A DNA stretch of 64,000 bases from Leucobacter denitrificans (GCF_014396385.1 NZ_CP060716.1:310001-374000); one strand, 5' to 3'; counted from the stretch's first letter, positions 48,910 to 60,463 are shown. A program made the numbers and translations. Notes: generated from the sequence alone by a model not told the origin.

Positions 48910-49434
48910 ATGAACACGCGAACGGTTCTCGACCAGGCCGAGATTTCGCGGGCTCTTACCCGTATCTCACATGAAATCATTGAGGCAAACAAGGGTGTTT
49001 CAGATCTCGTTTTAGTTGGAATACCAACACGAGGCACCCATCTTGCCCAGCGAATAGCGGCAAATATCTCTCGCATTGAGGGCGTTGACGTACCCGTAGG
49101 TAGTCTCGATGTGACGATGTATCGTGATGACCTCGCGCACCATCCCACTCGCGCGCCCATGCCAACGGAGATGCCGGAAGATATCGACGGTGCAACTGTG
49201 GTGCTTGTAGACGATGTGTTGTATTCGGGGCGCACGGTTCGGGCTGCGCTCGACGCTTTGGGCGATCATGGTAGGCCCAAGGTTGTGCGCCTTGCCGCTC
49301 TTATCGATCGCGGTCACCGGGAACTGCCGATCCGCGCTGATTTTATCGGGAAGAATTTGCCGAGTTCTCGCGACGAGCGAATCTCAGTGCGCCTCGTAGA
49401 ACACGATGGGGAAGACGCGGTAACGATCTCGTGA
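48910..49434 (+). CDS. pyrR: Bifunctional pyr operon regulator / uracil phosphoribosyltransferase
   Basis: Binds UMP/UTP and pyr mRNA, and carries minor UPRT activity. 174 aa. The PRPP loop is [20 protein letters not shown], preceded by [17 protein letters not shown] and [18 protein letters not shown] 48910 has GGGAGGCGGAG upstream. It overlaps pyrB by 4 bp (GTGA). Likely feedback-regulates its operon through the leader. Confidence 0.95.
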   Translation: MNTRTVLDQAEISRALTRISHEIIEANKGVSDLVLVGIPTRGTHLAQRIAANISRIEGVDVPVGSLDVTMYRDDLAHHPTRAPMPTEMPEDIDGATVVLVDDVLYSGRTVRAALDALGDHGRPKVVRLAALIDRGHRELPIRADFIGKNLPSSRDERISVRLVEHDGEDAVTIS

Positions 49435-50384
49435 GGCATCTCATTGACACCCGCACGCTTACGCGAGACGAGGCGCTCCTCATCCTCGATACCGCGGAAG
49501 ACATGGCAGCGACGCAACAGCGCGAAGTCAAAAAGCTTCCGACACTTCGTGGCAAGTCAGTAGTGAATCTGTTTTTTGAAGACTCGACTCGCACGCGGAT
49601 CTCGTTCGAAGCCGCCGCTAAGCGTCTTTCTGCCGACGTCATCAACTTCAGTGCGAAGGGCAGCTCAGTTTCTAAGGGTGAGTCTCTCAAAGACACTGCC
49701 CAAACCCTGCAGGCAATCGGCGCAGATGGGGTCATTATTCGGCACCCTGCGAGCGGCGCGGCCGCGAGGCTGGCCTCGAGTGGGTGGATCGACGCGGGTG
49801 TCTTGAACGCCGGAGATGGCACGCACGAGCACCCCACCCAAGCTCTGCTTGATGCGTTCACGATTCGTCGAAGACTGCATGGTGAGGGGAGTCGCGGCAA
49901 GGGGCTCGATGGTGTCTCGGTCGTGATCGTGGGAGATATCGCTCACTCGCGTGTTGCCCGTTCGAACCTGTGGTTGCTCAATGCGCTCGGTGCTCGTGTG
50001 AGCTTTGTAGCGCCCGAGACGCTCTTGCCGTTCGGGGTGCGATCTTGGCCCGTGGCGATCCACCATTCGCTCGACACCGCTCTTCGTGAGGAGCAACCCG
50101 ACGTCGTCATGATGCTCCGCATACAGTCTGAACGCATGCACGCAGCGTACTTTCCGAACGATCGTGAATACGCGCGAAACTGGGGTCTCGACGACCGCAG
50201 GTTCGAGGGACTGAGCGACGACACACTCGTGATGCACCCGGGGCCCATGAACCGAGGACTTGAAATTTCATCACGCGCGGCTGATTCTTCGCAATCAACC
50301 GTGCTCGAACAAGTTACACACGGTGTCTCGGTGCGAATGGCGGCACTGTACCTACTGCTATCCGGCGAACGAATTGAAAGCTGA
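49431..50384 (+). CDS. pyrB: Aspartate carbamoyltransferase catalytic subunit
   Basis: Second step of pyrimidine synthesis. 317 aa: carbamoyl phosphate loop [20 protein letters not shown], SxxKGES loop ([17 protein letters not shown]), [10 protein letters not shown], and C-terminal [12 protein letters not shown]. Unlike dihydroorotase-complexed forms, no pyrI is present. It begins in pyrR's stop and is followed by pyrC. Confidence 0.96.
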   Translation: MRHLIDTRTLTRDEALLILDTAEDMAATQQREVKKLPTLRGKSVVNLFFEDSTRTRISFEAAAKRLSADVINFSAKGSSVSKGESLKDTAQTLQAIGADGVIIRHPASGAAARLASSGWIDAGVLNAGDGTHEHPTQALLDAFTIRRRLHGEGSRGKGLDGVSVVIVGDIAHSRVARSNLWLLNALGARVSFVAPETLLPFGVRSWPVAIHHSLDTALREEQPDVVMMLRIQSERMHAAYFPNDREYARNWGLDDRRFEGLSDDTLVMHPGPMNRGLEISSRAADSSQSTVLEQVTHGVSVRMAALYLLLSGERIES

Positions 50385-50395
50385 AAGAGAGAACG

Positions 50396-51778
50396 ATGAC
50401 TGAGCGTATATTGATTCGTGGCGCACGGATAGCGGCTGATCTCGTAGAGCGCGGCTCCGAGATTACGGCAGCGCCGCAGCAAGACATTCGCATCGAAAAC
50501 GGGCGCATTGCGGCCCGTGGAGAGAAGCTCGAACCGCTAGAGGGCGAACGGGTCATCGACGCGAGCGGGCTCGTCGCGTTGACTGGGTTTGTCGATCTCC
50601 ACACGCACCTGCGCGAGCCGGGTTTTGAACAATCCGAAACGGTGCTCACAGGCACTCGCGCAGCCGCTGCGGGTGGCTTCACCACGGTGTTCGCTATGGC
50701 CAATACGCTGCCGGTGCAAGATACCGCTGGTGTAGTCGAACAGGTGAAGGCGCTCGGTGATGCGGCTGGGTACGCAACAGTGCGACCAATTGGGGCAGTG
50801 ACCGAAGGACTCGCGGGGGAGCGCCTCAGCGAGATTGGTGCAATGGCTCAGTCTCTCGCAGAAGTTCGAGTCTTCAGTGATGACGGTAAGTGTGTGCACG
50901 ATCCGCTGCTCATGCGGCGGGCGCTCGAGTACGTGAAGACGTTTGACGGAGTTATCGCTCAGCACGCACAAGACCCGAGGCTCACTGAGGGTGCTCAGAT
51001 GAACGAGGGCGCGGTCTCGAGCGAGCTTGGTCTTAAGGGATGGCCGGCGGTCGCCGAGGAGTCGATTATTGCTCGAGATGTGTTGCTTGCCGAACACGTT
51101 GGCGCCAAGCTGCACATTTGTCACCTGTCAACTGCTGGATCGGTCGAGGTGATCCGCTGGGCAAAAGCGCGGGGAATCGCGGTCACAGCCGAGGTCACCC
51201 CGCACCACCTCATTCTCACCGAAGAACTCGCGCGAACATACGACGCACGGTACAAGGTGAATCCGCCGCTTCGTCGCGATACTGACGTGCAGGCGCTTCG
51301 TGAGGCAGTTGCCGAGGGTTTGATCGACATCATCGCAACAGATCACGCCCCGCACCCCTCAGAAACGAAGGAATGCGAATGGGACTCCGCGGCCTTCGGC
51401 ATGGTCGGGCTTGAGTCTGCGTTCTCAATCGCGCTTTCCACACTCGTGCAGCAAGGGTACGTGAGCTGGGCAGAGCTCGAAACGCTGCTCTCGCAAAAGC
51501 CGGCTGAAATTGGCGGTCTCTCGGTCGGCGCAGAAGGCGAACATCCGAGCGCGCTCGAAGTCGGGCAGCGCGCTGACATCGTGCTCGTAGATCCCAATGG
51601 CTCAAGCGAGTTCTCCCTTGGCCACCTTAAGGGTAAGAGCACCAACTCACCATTTCTCGGAATGGAGCTTCCTGGCCGCGTCACCCACACGATCCGCCAC
51701 GGATACCTCACACTCGACGACGGGCAACTCACTGAGCCAGAAACAGTGGCGCAGAAAGCAAGCGAGGTGTCGCAATGA
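50396..51778 (+). CDS. pyrC: Dihydroorotase
   Basis: Third step of UMP synthesis, class I zinc hydrolase. 460 aa with the metal motif DLHTHLREPGFEQSETVLTG, the flexible and conserved blocks VFAMANTLPVQDT and LHICHLSTAGSVEVIRWAKA, TAEVTPHHLIL, and the catalytic Asp in IATDHAPHP. GAGAGAACG precedes the ATG. Overlaps the next gene by 4 bp. Confidence 0.96.
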   Translation: MTERILIRGARIAADLVERGSEITAAPQQDIRIENGRIAARGEKLEPLEGERVIDASGLVALTGFVDLHTHLREPGFEQSETVLTGTRAAAAGGFTTVFAMANTLPVQDTAGVVEQVKALGDAAGYATVRPIGAVTEGLAGERLSEIGAMAQSLAEVRVFSDDGKCVHDPLLMRRALEYVKTFDGVIAQHAQDPRLTEGAQMNEGAVSSELGLKGWPAVAEESIIARDVLLAEHVGAKLHICHLSTAGSVEVIRWAKARGIAVTAEVTPHHLILTEELARTYDARYKVNPPLRRDTDVQALREAVAEGLIDIIATDHAPHPSETKECEWDSAAFGMVGLESAFSIALSTLVQQGYVSWAELETLLSQKPAEIGGLSVGAEGEHPSALEVGQRADIVLVDPNGSSEFSLGHLKGKSTNSPFLGMELPGRVTHTIRHGYLTLDDGQLTEPETVAQKASEVSQ

Positions 51779-52326
51779 ATCGAATCACATTCTTACTCAT
51801 TTGGATTGCAATAGCCGCGGCAATCTTCACGTTCATGGCGATTGCCTGGCGTGCGCGAAAGCGACGAGACGCATCGCTCAGCCCAGCATCGATTGGGCTT
51901 GCGGATCAGCCGATCGCAACATTTGCTCATGTGAGTTACGTCTCGACCACTCCCGTGGGAGAACCCTTCGTGCGCGTCGCAGTACCCGGGCTGAGCTACA
52001 AGGGCTGGGCAGATGTTGCCGTACACCGCGAGGGCGTCGCGATTCAGGTCACCGGTGAGCCGCGAATTGAGATTTCAGCGGATCGAGTTCGTGGCACCGA
52101 CACTGCTCGAGGCCGTATCGGAAAGGTCGTCGAGCGTGATGGAATCTCCCTGCTTCAGTGGGAGGCACTCCAAGCCGGCTCTGACACTCGAGCCCTCGAA
52201 TCCGGTTTCAGATTTGATACCCCGGCCGAACAACGACGATTCGCGGCAGCAATCTCGGAAATGAACCCGATCCACCACACAGATTTACCGACATCAACCA
52301 GCATCACCCAGGAGGACGACGCGTGA
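51775..52326 (+). CDS. Conserved membrane-anchored protein of the pyr operon
   Basis: 183 aa: one N-terminal hydrophobic helix ([20 protein letters not shown]) then a soluble beta-rich domain ([20 protein letters not shown]). A gene of this layout between pyrC and carA recurs in actinobacterial pyrimidine operons and is often annotated as a transporter or PH-like protein without proof. It overlaps pyrC and carA by 4 bp each, so it is translated as part of the operon. Function unknown. Confidence 0.8.
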   Translation: MNRITFLLIWIAIAAAIFTFMAIAWRARKRRDASLSPASIGLADQPIATFAHVSYVSTTPVGEPFVRVAVPGLSYKGWADVAVHREGVAIQVTGEPRIEISADRVRGTDTARGRIGKVVERDGISLLQWEALQAGSDTRALESGFRFDTPAEQRRFAAAISEMNPIHHTDLPTSTSITQEDDA

Positions 52327-53534
52327 CGAATACGACGAATGAAGTGACAGCGCCGCCCGCGAGTGCACTTCCAGAGGGTGCCGCAGTACTTGTACTCGAA
52401 GATGGAACCCGTTACGAGGGGCGGGCATACGGAGCCACCGGCCGATCGCTCGGAGAGATCGTGTTCTCGACCGGCATGACTGGCTACCAAGAGACCCTTA
52501 CCGATCCTTCGTATGCCGGGCAAATAGTTCTCATGACTGCTCCCCACATTGGCAACACTGGCGCCAACGACACCGACATGGAGTCACGCAAGATTTGGGT
52601 CGCTGGATTTATTGTGCGCGACCCGGCACGTCGGGTTTCGAACTTCCGCGCAGAACGCTCGCTTGACGAAGACCTCGTGAATGATGGTGTCGTAGGCATC
52701 TCAGGCATCGACACGCGTGCCGTGACCCGGCGCATACGCTCGGCCGGTGCAATGCGGGCCGGTGTATTTTCTGGGAGCGAGCTTGAACTGAGCGAAGATG
52801 AGCAACTCCAGCTCGTGCGCGAGCAAGCAGGGATGGCGGGCAAGCACCTCTCAAATGAGGTCACGACCCCAGAGCGCTATATGGTTGCGGCCGCCGAGGG
52901 CACTGAGCGCGTCGGATCGATCGCGGTGCTTGACCTCGGGATCAAGCGAGCTACAGTGCGTTACCTCTCTGAGCATGGATTCGACGTTACGGTGCTTCCC
53001 GCGTCAACCACCCTTGAGGAAATACGCGAGCTCGCTCCTGATTCGATTTTCTATTCGAATGGCCCCGGAGATCCGGCCGCGTCAGACGCGCAGGTCGAAG
53101 TGCTCGCGGGATTGCTCCGTGACGGATTGCCGTACTTCGGTATCTGCTTCGGTAACCAGCTGCTCGGCCGAGCACTCGGCTTCAACACCTACAAGCTTCC
53201 ATTCGGGCACCGAGGTATCAACCAACCGGTGCTAGACAAGCGAACTGGCCGCGTTGAGATTACGGCGCAAAACCACGGATTCGCTGTGGATCTACCGATC
53301 GAAGGCGAGCACGAATCGCCAGCCGGACTCGGTCGAGTTCGCGTCAGTCACTACAGCTTGAACGACGAGGTAGTTGAGGGTCTTGAATGCCTCGATATTC
53401 CCGCGTTCTCAGTCCAGTACCATCCCGAAGCAGCGGCCGGACCGCACGACGCTTTTTACCTGTTTGATCGATTCCGCACGCTAGTGAAAGATCGTGCAGC
53501 ATCCTCGTCGAACACCACCAAGGAGACCAAATAA
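52323..53534 (+). CDS. carA: Carbamoyl-phosphate synthase small subunit
   Basis: Glutamine amidotransferase subunit that supplies ammonia to CarB. 403 aa: N-terminal CPSase small domain ([40 protein letters not shown]), then a class I amidotransferase with nucleophile Cys in [16 protein letters not shown] and His/Glu in [13 protein letters not shown]. The Asn after the Cys-Phe-Gly replaces the more usual His, as in many actinobacteria. GTG start overlapping the upstream stop; its TAA shares one base with the carB ATG. Confidence 0.96.
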   Translation: MTNTTNEVTAPPASALPEGAAVLVLEDGTRYEGRAYGATGRSLGEIVFSTGMTGYQETLTDPSYAGQIVLMTAPHIGNTGANDTDMESRKIWVAGFIVRDPARRVSNFRAERSLDEDLVNDGVVGISGIDTRAVTRRIRSAGAMRAGVFSGSELELSEDEQLQLVREQAGMAGKHLSNEVTTPERYMVAAAEGTERVGSIAVLDLGIKRATVRYLSEHGFDVTVLPASTTLEEIRELAPDSIFYSNGPGDPAASDAQVEVLAGLLRDGLPYFGICFGNQLLGRALGFNTYKLPFGHRGINQPVLDKRTGRVEITAQNHGFAVDLPIEGEHESPAGLGRVRVSHYSLNDEVVEGLECLDIPAFSVQYHPEAAAGPHDAFYLFDRFRTLVKDRAASSSNTTKETK

Positions 53535-56500
53535 TGCCGAAGCGCCAAGACATCAACTCCGTGCTCGTCATCGGTTCGGGCCCAATCGTCATCGGTCAGG
53601 CTTGCGAGTTCGACTATTCGGGTACTCAGGCCTGCCGGGTGCTCCGTGCAGAGGGTGTCCGAGTAATTCTCGTTAACTCGAACCCCGCCACGATCATGAC
53701 AGACCCCGACTTCGCCGATGCAACGTACATCGAACCGATCACCGCAGAGGTCATCGAATCGATCATCATCAAGGAAAAGCCTGATGCAATCCTGCCGACT
53801 CTGGGCGGCCAGACAGCGCTCAATGCTGCGATGGAACTGCACGAGCTCGGCATACTCGAGAAGCACAACGTAGAACTCATCGGCGCAAAGGTCGAAGCGA
53901 TTCAGCGAGGCGAAGACCGACAGATATTTAAAGATCTCGTCATCGAGTCGGGCGCAGATGTCGCTCGCTCGTTCATCGCACACACGCTCGACGAGGCGAA
54001 AGAATTCGCGAAGGATCTCGGCTATCCGCTCGTCGTACGTCCCTCCTTCACAATGGGCGGCCTAGGTTCGGGCTTTGCCTACACCGAAGAAGATCTCGTG
54101 CGTATTGCGGGCGACGGCCTGCACTACTCGCCGACGAGCGAAGTGCTGCTTGAGGAGTCGATCCTTGGGTGGAAGGAATACGAGCTCGAACTCATGCGCG
54201 ACACTTCGGATAACACCGTTGTTGTGTGTTCGATTGAGAACGTCGACGCGGTCGGTGTGCATACCGGCGATTCGATTACTGTCGCGCCTGCCCTTACCCT
54301 CACCGATAACGAGTATCAGAAGCTTCGCGATATCTCCATCGACATCATCCGTCGCGTTGGTGTAGACACTGGTGGCTGCAATATTCAGTTCGCTGTCGAT
54401 CCCAAGACTGGGCGCGTCATCGTCATTGAGATGAACCCGCGTGTTTCACGTTCGTCGGCGCTCGCATCGAAGGCCACCGGCTTTCCTATTGCAAAGATCG
54501 CGGCAAAGCTTGCGCTTGGATACCGTCTCGACGAGATCCCGAATGATATTACGCAGAAGACCCCGGCGAGCTTCGAGCCGACGATTGATTACGTCGTCGT
54601 GAAGGCACCTCGATTCGCGTTTGAGAAGTTCCCCGCAGCCGACGACACATTGACGACAACTATGAAGTCTGTGGGGGAGGCAATGGCTATTGGCCGAAAC
54701 TTCACCACCGCTTTGCAGAAATCGCTTCGTTCACTAGAGAAGCGGGGTACCTCGTTCCACTGGGGTGAGGAATCGCGTACGGTCGATGAGTTGCTGACCT
54801 CGATGGTTCGCCCGACCGATGGTCGCATTGTTGATATCCAGCAAGCTCTTCGCTTGGGCGCAACGATTGAGCAGGTCTTCGACGCTACCTCGATTGATCC
54901 GTGGTTCCTTGACCAGATCGTGCTCATCAATGAGGTCGCCGATCGCGTGAAGACCGCACCGCAACTCACACTTGATGTGCTGCGCGAGGCAAAGGATCAC
55001 GGGTTCTCAGACGTTCAGATTGCAGGCATTCGCGGAGTTTCTGAGTCGGAAATTCGTGGACTGCGGCACGGACTTGGTCTGCGCCCTGTTTTCAAGACGG
55101 TTGATACCTGTGCGGGAGAATTTCCCGCGCTCACGCCGTACCACTACTCCTCGTATGATTTCGAAACCGAAGTCGAGCCGAGTGATCGCAAGAAGGTCGT
55201 AATCCTGGGATCTGGCCCGAACCGCATTGGGCAGGGCGTCGAGTTTGACTACTCATGCGTGCACTCATCGTTTGCGCTGTCAGACGCTGGCTACGAAACG
55301 ATCATGATCAACTGCAACCCAGAGACTGTGTCGACCGACTATGACACGAGCGATCGGCTCTACTTCGAGCCGCTCACGCTGGAGGATGTGCTCGAAGTGA
55401 TCCACGCAGAGCAGGCGAGCGGAGAGCTGCTCGGTGTAGTGGTTCAGCTCGGAGGTCAGACGGCGCTCGGACTCGCTCAGCCGCTGAAGGACGCGGGAAT
55501 TCCAATTCTCGGAACTTCGCCGGAAGCGATTGACCTCGCCGAGGAGCGTGGAGCGTTCTCGAGCATCCTCGAGCAGGCAAACCTTCTTGCTCCTCGCAAT
55601 GGGACAGCAATCGACGAAGAGGGTGCAGTACGCATCGCCGAAGAAATCGGCTACCCCGTTCTCGTTCGCCCGAGCTTCGTGCTCGGGGGCCGCGGTATGG
55701 AGATTGTGTACGATACCGAATCGCTGCGCGGCTACTTCGGGCGCATCGAAGGTCACGCGCTGGTTGGGCCTGGCCATCCACTCCTCGTGGATCGGTTCCT
55801 TGACGACGCAATCGAGATTGATGTTGACGCGCTCTACGACGGTGAGCAACTGTACGTGGGCGGAATCATGGAGCACATTGAGGAAGCCGGTGTGCACTCG
55901 GGCGACTCGAGCTGCACGTTGCCGCCGGTAACGCTTGGTCACGATCAGATTGCTCAGGTTCGTGAAGCAACGCGGGGAATCGCCGAGGGCATCGGTGTAC
56001 GCGGGCTGTTGAACGTGCAGTTTGCGATCGGTCAGGGCGTTCTCTACGTGCTCGAGGCTAACCCTCGCGCGTCTCGTACTGTGCCATTTGTGTCGAAGGC
56101 TCTGGGCATTCCGCTCGCAAAGGCCGCTTCTCGCATTATGGTTGGTGACTCGATTCAGGATCTCATTGAATCAGGCTTCTTGCCCGAGCGCGATGGCTCT
56201 CGAACACCAATCGATGCCCCAATCGCCGTGAAGGAGGCGGTGCTTCCGTTTAAGCGTTTCCGCACCCACGAGGGCCTGGTTGTGGACTCATTGCTCGGGC
56301 CTGAGATGCGCTCTACGGGTGAGGTCATGGGCATGGACCGCGACTTCCCAACTGCATTCGCGAAGAGCCAAGCGGGCGCTGGTAGCTCGCTTCCCACTTC
56401 GGGTACGGTATTCCTCTCAGTGGCGGATCGGGACAAGCGTGCCGTCGTGCTCCCGGCACTGAGGCTCCAAGAGCTTGGGTACCGCATTCTTGCGACGCAA

Positions 56501-56827
56501 GGAACCCAGGTCGTGCTAGCGCGCAACGGTATCGAGTCTGAGACTGTTCGCAAGCATTCGAAGCGCGACGAGGGCGACACCATTGTGGATCTGATCAATC
56601 GGGGTGAGATCGACATGGTGGTCAACACGCCTTCTGGCAGTTCGGCTCGCGCCGACGGATACGAGATTCGCGCTGCTTCCGTTGCTGCGGACAAGCCGAT
56701 CTTCACGACGATTTCTGAACTCGCGGCGGCTGTCGGTGCACTCTCGGCACTCGGTGATGGGTTCGACGTGAAGTCCCTTCAAGAGTATGAGGCAGATCGA
56801 CAGGCTGCCCTATCGGCGGCAGTTTAG
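53534..56827 (+). CDS. carB: Carbamoyl-phosphate synthase large subunit
   Basis: Makes carbamoyl phosphate for pyrimidines and arginine. 1097 aa with the two homologous halves: ATP-grasp one ([40 protein letters not shown]) and ATP-grasp two ([40 protein letters not shown]), plus the C-terminal MGS-like allosteric domain ([40 protein letters not shown]). No break or truncation seen. Confidence 0.97.
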   Translation: MPKRQDINSVLVIGSGPIVIGQACEFDYSGTQACRVLRAEGVRVILVNSNPATIMTDPDFADATYIEPITAEVIESIIIKEKPDAILPTLGGQTALNAAMELHELGILEKHNVELIGAKVEAIQRGEDRQIFKDLVIESGADVARSFIAHTLDEAKEFAKDLGYPLVVRPSFTMGGLGSGFAYTEEDLVRIAGDGLHYSPTSEVLLEESILGWKEYELELMRDTSDNTVVVCSIENVDAVGVHTGDSITVAPALTLTDNEYQKLRDISIDIIRRVGVDTGGCNIQFAVDPKTGRVIVIEMNPRVSRSSALASKATGFPIAKIAAKLALGYRLDEIPNDITQKTPASFEPTIDYVVVKAPRFAFEKFPAADDTLTTTMKSVGEAMAIGRNFTTALQKSLRSLEKRGTSFHWGEESRTVDELLTSMVRPTDGRIVDIQQALRLGATIEQVFDATSIDPWFLDQIVLINEVADRVKTAPQLTLDVLREAKDHGFSDVQIAGIRGVSESEIRGLRHGLGLRPVFKTVDTCAGEFPALTPYHYSSYDFETEVEPSDRKKVVILGSGPNRIGQGVEFDYSCVHSSFALSDAGYETIMINCNPETVSTDYDTSDRLYFEPLTLEDVLEVIHAEQASGELLGVVVQLGGQTALGLAQPLKDAGIPILGTSPEAIDLAEERGAFSSILEQANLLAPRNGTAIDEEGAVRIAEEIGYPVLVRPSFVLGGRGMEIVYDTESLRGYFGRIEGHALVGPGHPLLVDRFLDDAIEIDVDALYDGEQLYVGGIMEHIEEAGVHSGDSSCTLPPVTLGHDQIAQVREATRGIAEGIGVRGLLNVQFAIGQGVLYVLEANPRASRTVPFVSKALGIPLAKAASRIMVGDSIQDLIESGFLPERDGSRTPIDAPIAVKEAVLPFKRFRTHEGLVVDSLLGPEMRSTGEVMGMDRDFPTAFAKSQAGAGSSLPTSGTVFLSVADRDKRAVVLPALRLQELGYRILATQGTQVVLARNGIESETVRKHSKRDEGDTIVDLINRGEIDMVVNTPSGSSARADGYEIRAASVAADKPIFTTISELAAAVGALSALGDGFDVKSLQEYEADRQAALSAAV

Positions 56828-56834
56828 GAGCGAC

Positions 56835-57713
56835 GTGTCGGCAGATGAAGTGAGCGCTCAGAGCTTCGGTGCTCGGCTGGCAGCAGAATTTGCTGCCGGC
56901 CGGCACCTGTGCGCGGGTATTGATCCACATCGCGAACTGCTCGTCGATTGGGGACTCGAGGACTCGGCTGACGGTGCCGAGCGCATGGGGCGCGAGGTCG
57001 TGGCAGCCGCCGTTGGCGTCGCCGCGTGTGTCAAGCCACAGATTTCATTTTTCGAACGCTTTGGATCGGCTGGGTTTGTGGCGCTTGAGCGCGTGCTTGC
57101 CGATGCCCGAGCTGCCGAGGTGCTCGTGATCGGCGACGTGAAGCGCGGCGACATCGGAAGCACATTCTCAGCGTACGCAGAGGCCTGGCTCGCTCCGGGT
57201 TCACCGCTCGAAGTTGACGCGATGACGGTCGCGCCCTACATGGGTTTTGAAACGCTCAAGGGCGCCTTCCCATTCGTGCGAGAGCACGGCAAAGGAATGT
57301 TCGTGCTCGCCGCAACCTCGAATCCAGAGGCTCGGCCTGTGCAAACAGCAACATCTGAGCAGGGTGTGACGCTTGCTCAGACGATGGTGTCGCACGCGAA
57401 CGCTTGGAACGCCCGTGAGCACGGCAGCGACAGCGTGGGATCTATCGGGGTGGTACTTGGAGCCACGCTGAATCTTCAAGAATTTGGAATTGATGTGTCC
57501 AGGCGTGTCGAACCTTCGCTACCTGTGCTGGCCCCGGGCTTCGGGCATCAGGGTGCTCGCGTTGAGGACATTGCCAAGATATACGGCGGAATCGGCGATG
57601 CAGTGCTTGCGAGTGAATCCCGAAGTATCCTTGCAGGTGGAGGCGAACACCTCGCCGCGCGGATTCAGCACCGCGCAAACCTCATCACCCAGGCGCTCGA
57701 GGAGACACGATAG
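56835..57713 (+). CDS. pyrF: Orotidine-5'-phosphate decarboxylase
   Basis: Final step to UMP. About 292 aa from GTG 56835 with AGGAG 4 nt upstream. It is the longer type-2 Pyr[20 protein letters not shown], the catalytic motif [40 protein letters not shown] and the phosphate-binding [10 protein letters not shown]. An earlier frame start inside carB (56787) is not supported. It ends 2 nt before the mIHF-gmk fusion. Confidence 0.95.
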   Translation: MSADEVSAQSFGARLAAEFAAGRHLCAGIDPHRELLVDWGLEDSADGAERMGREVVAAAVGVAACVKPQISFFERFGSAGFVALERVLADARAAEVLVIGDVKRGDIGSTFSAYAEAWLAPGSPLEVDAMTVAPYMGFETLKGAFPFVREHGKGMFVLAATSNPEARPVQTATSEQGVTLAQTMVSHANAWNAREHGSDSVGSIGVVLGATLNLQEFGIDVSRRVEPSLPVLAPGFGHQGARVEDIAKIYGGIGDAVLASESRSILAGGGEHLAARIQHRANLITQALEETR

Positions 57714-57715
57714 CA

Positions 57716-58612
57716 ATGCAGCAGGGAGCGATGCCCGAGGTAGATAGAAAGGCGGCAAACCGTGCTGCGGTTGCCGCCAGGCAGGCTCGGGCCGAACTCA
57801 AACGAAAGTTGCGAGAAGGGGAGATCTCCCCACTTCGTGCGCTCGAATATTCCAGGGTCCCAGGGCATGCTGCCGCCACACTGCGGATTACCGATTTCCT
57901 GCTTTCGTTTCCATCGATCGGGGCCGTAAAAGCCGATCGAATTCGTGAGGAGCTGCAAATCTCTGAGCGCAAGCGCCTCGGTGGGCTCGGAACATTGCAG
58001 CGGGAGCGCCTCGAACAGTTCGTGCGTGAGCGCTCAGGCGCTGCTGCGCTTGGCGAACGACCACCACTCACCGTACTTGCCGGCCCCACAGCCGTTGGTA
58101 AGGGCACTGTCGCGGCGTATGTCCGTGAACACTATCCAGAGGTCAGCCTCTCGGTGTCGGCAACGACCCGCTCGCCGCGTCCCGGCGAAATCGAGGGTGT
58201 GCATTACTTCTTTGTAAATGACGAGGGGTTCGACCGTCTGCTTGCGCAAGACGAGCTCTTAGAGTGGGCAACTGTTCACAACAAATTCCGTTACGGCACC
58301 CCGAAGGGGCCCGTGCTAGACGCGAGCGCAAGAGGCGAGCGCGTGCTCTTGGAAATAGATCTTCAGGGTGCGCGTCAGGTTCGACAGAGCATGCCCGATG
58401 CCAGGCTCGTATTTCTTGCCCCACCGAGTTGGGATGAGCTCGTGCGCAGACTCGTTGGCCGGGGGACCGAGGGCGAGGAGGAGCGGGAGCGACGTTTGCA
58501 GACAGCAAAGGTTGAACTTGCGTCAGCTGATGAATTCGATGAGATCATCGTGAACGATGAAGTTGCGCATGCAGCCGAGCGCCTTGTCGAACTCATGCGG
58601 GGCGACCGCTAA
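57716..58612 (+). CDS. gmk: mIHF-guanylate kinase fusion protein
   Basis: 298 aa, longer than a stand-alone GMP kinase (about 200). Residues about 10-105 match actinobacterial integration host factor ([60 protein letters not shown]), a nucleoid DNA-binding protein with a helix-two-turn-helix. Residues about 118-298 are guanylate kinase: P-loop GPTAVGKGT (123-131), [20 protein letters not shown] and [14 protein letters not shown]. In most actinobacteria mihF and gmk are separate neighbours; here one continuous frame encodes both. GAGGAG precedes ATG 57716. Confidence 0.92.
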   Translation: MQQGAMPEVDRKAANRAAVAARQARAELKRKLREGEISPLRALEYSRVPGHAAATLRITDFLLSFPSIGAVKADRIREELQISERKRLGGLGTLQRERLEQFVRERSGAAALGERPPLTVLAGPTAVGKGTVAAYVREHYPEVSLSVSATTRSPRPGEIEGVHYFFVNDEGFDRLLAQDELLEWATVHNKFRYGTPKGPVLDASARGERVLLEIDLQGARQVRQSMPDARLVFLAPPSWDELVRRLVGRGTEGEEERERRLQTAKVELASADEFDEIIVNDEVAHAAERLVELMRGDR

Positions 58613-58621
58613 GCTTTGCGC

Positions 58622-59626
58622 GTGAGCGTGTACACGGAGTTCGCCTCGGCATGGGGCCCGGTTGACCATGCTGCGGCAGCTGTAGCCTCGCTCGATCCTC
58701 GACAGTTCTGGGGAATTCCGCTCGCGCTCGTCGGTGCGGCGCTGCTAGCATTCGGCGCTCAGTATCAATCGAGGGGCCTCAACAAAGTCGAGCGACTCAC
58801 CGGTGAAAGTGCGCATGCGGGGCTGTCGATCCGCCACATGCTCAGTCTCTTTCGCAGGCCATCGTGGATCGTGGGTACGCTCCTCTTAGGGCTTGCAGTG
58901 GTCTTTCAGCTTGGCTCACTCTCGCTGTCGCCCATCACGCTTGTTCAACCTATTGGTGTCGTTGGGTTGGTCATTACATCGGTGCTTAACTCCAGAATTT
59001 CGGGTGTGCGGCTCGGAAAGCGTGTAACCGGGGCAATTGCGCTCGCTGTTGTGAGCATTGCGATTTTTGTGTTTGTCGCGGCGACGAACGTGACTGATCA
59101 GCGGATCACCGACGAGAAACTCGTCACTGTACTCATTGCGTTTGGGGCCGTATTTTTGGTTGCGCTTACGCTATTCGCACTCTTCCGTAAGCGTGGGGTG
59201 GCACTGATATACATCGTTGGTGCAGGAGTGCTGTATGGCTTTGTTGCGACCCTCGCCAAAGTGCTCATCAGCAGATTTCAGCAGGGTGACTTCGAATGGC
59301 ACACGTGGGCGTGTGCTGTCGCACTAATCGCAGGAGCTCTGCTCGGCATGCTCTTCGTGCAGAACGCCTACTCATCGGGTCCGCCAGATCTTGTGGTGGC
59401 CGGACTCACCGTTATAGATCCGATGGTCGCAGTGCTCATCGGAATCCTCATACTGGGGGAGGCCTCGAACGCTCCCGCGTGGGTTGCGGTCACTTTCGTT
59501 ATCACCGGTGTCACCGCAGTTATTGGTGTGATGGGAATTTCGAAGTTCCATCCACAGACCGGCAAGTCAGTGTTGGATCACACTGGCAGCTTGCCCGTCG
59601 TAACTCCGCTTCAGCCTGACGACTAA
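58622..59626 (+). CDS. DMT/EamA-like multi-pass membrane transporter
   Basis: About 334 aa with nine to ten hydrophobic helices (FWGIPLALVGAALLAFGA, WIVGTLLLGLAVVFQLGSLS, ALAVVSIAIFVFVAA, LIAFGAVFLVALTLFALF, VAVLIGILILGEASNAPAWV, VAVTFVITGVTAVIGVMGI). The repeat and the motif LVQPIGVVGLVITSVL resemble NIPA/DMT-superfamily carriers. Substrate unknown. Starts TTG 58616, GTG 58622 and GTG 58628 are all in frame; none has a clear ribosome site. rpoZ, normally after gmk, is absent. Confidence 0.82.
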   Translation: MSVYTEFASAWGPVDHAAAAVASLDPRQFWGIPLALVGAALLAFGAQYQSRGLNKVERLTGESAHAGLSIRHMLSLFRRPSWIVGTLLLGLAVVFQLGSLSLSPITLVQPIGVVGLVITSVLNSRISGVRLGKRVTGAIALAVVSIAIFVFVAATNVTDQRITDEKLVTVLIAFGAVFLVALTLFALFRKRGVALIYIVGAGVLYGFVATLAKVLISRFQQGDFEWHTWACAVALIAGALLGMLFVQNAYSSGPPDLVVAGLTVIDPMVAVLIGILILGEASNAPAWVAVTFVITGVTAVIGVMGISKFHPQTGKSVLDHTGSLPVVTPLQPDD

Positions 59627-59636
59627 CCCGAGGTAA

Positions 59637-60302
59637 TCACGTCAACGGTACTTGCTTGCCCGGTCGGTAAGCAGAGACGCTTTTAGCCCCCGGGATCCAG
59701 AAGCGCCACGGGAACGCTGATCCGCCAGCCTCGCCGGAAACCCCCACACGAGGGCCTCGAGCGATCTTAGGCACCGGCTCCGAGGCAAGTGAGAGGGAGA
59801 ATGGCGCGGCCAGTAGATCGAGCGTGTTGTAGCGTTCGCGAGTGATCCCTAGTGCAGCTGCCAGGTTGCCCGGGCCTCGTGCGATCGCAGTGTCTGAAAT
59901 ACCCGACCGTGGAGGAGAAGAGGCCTCTGAGCGCTTGGCTTCACGTCTCGAGCGGGCGAGTTCGTGTCCGCTTACGATGTCACCGGCTCGCAATAACACC
60001 CCCGAGGCGATTCCCTCTGGGGAGCACACCAGATTCAACGCGTAGTGCATGCCATAGGTGAAGTAGACATATGCGTGGCCGGGCGGGCCGAACATGGCTG
60101 CGTTGCGGTCGGTGCGACGATCTCGTGCGTGTGAACCAGCATCGTATGGTCCCGTCGTACCGGCACCGTGATACGCCTCCACTTCAGTAATGCGAATACT
60201 CACCGAGCCATCTTCGCCCGCAAGCGCGAGAGTTGCACCAAGCAGTCGTGGGGCAACTTCTAACGCTTGAGCATGAAAGAAAGATCGATCCACACTGTTC
60301 AT
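59637..60302 (-). CDS. DNA-3-methyladenine glycosylase (AAG/MPG type)
   Basis: Base-excision repair enzyme removing alkylated purines. About 221 aa from ATG 60302 (MNSVDRSFFHAQALEVAPRL), a typical length. Motifs: LLGATLALAGEDG, ITEVEAYHGAGTTGPYDAGS with DRRTDRNAAMFGPPGHAYVY, FTYGMHYALNLVCSPEGIAS and the C-terminal ARGPRVGVSGEAGGSAFPWR. An in-frame start at 60398 would add 32 residues without homology. Convergent with the upstream transporter gene, 10 bp apart. Confidence 0.92.
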   Translation of the reverse strand: MNSVDRSFFHAQALEVAPRLLGATLALAGEDGSVSIRITEVEAYHGAGTTGPYDAGSHARDRRTDRNAAMFGPPGHAYVYFTYGMHYALNLVCSPEGIASGVLLRAGDIVSGHELARSRREAKRSEASSPPRSGISDTAIARGPGNLAAALGITRERYNTLDLLAAPFSLSLASEPVPKIARGPRVGVSGEAGGSAFPWRFWIPGAKSVSAYRPGKQVPLT

Positions 60303-60457
60303 TGTATGGACGAAGCTTGTGTCGAAATTGAGAGGACTGGCGACGCCGTTGTCGGCAGCCCTGACGGCCACACTACCTCCCCTTTCGGAGCGAGACACGA
60401 ACCGTGATCTTAATGTGATGATGCTCGGAAATTCGAAAAAACTACGTCGGTTTTGGA

Positions 60458-60463
60458 TAGACT
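60458..60463 (+). promoter_or_regulatory. Candidate tRNA promoter -10
   Basis: TAGACT at 60458-60463, 17 nt before the tRNA 5' end. A TTCGAA at 60432-60437 is possibly a weak -35 with a 20-nt spacer. Confidence 0.35.
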
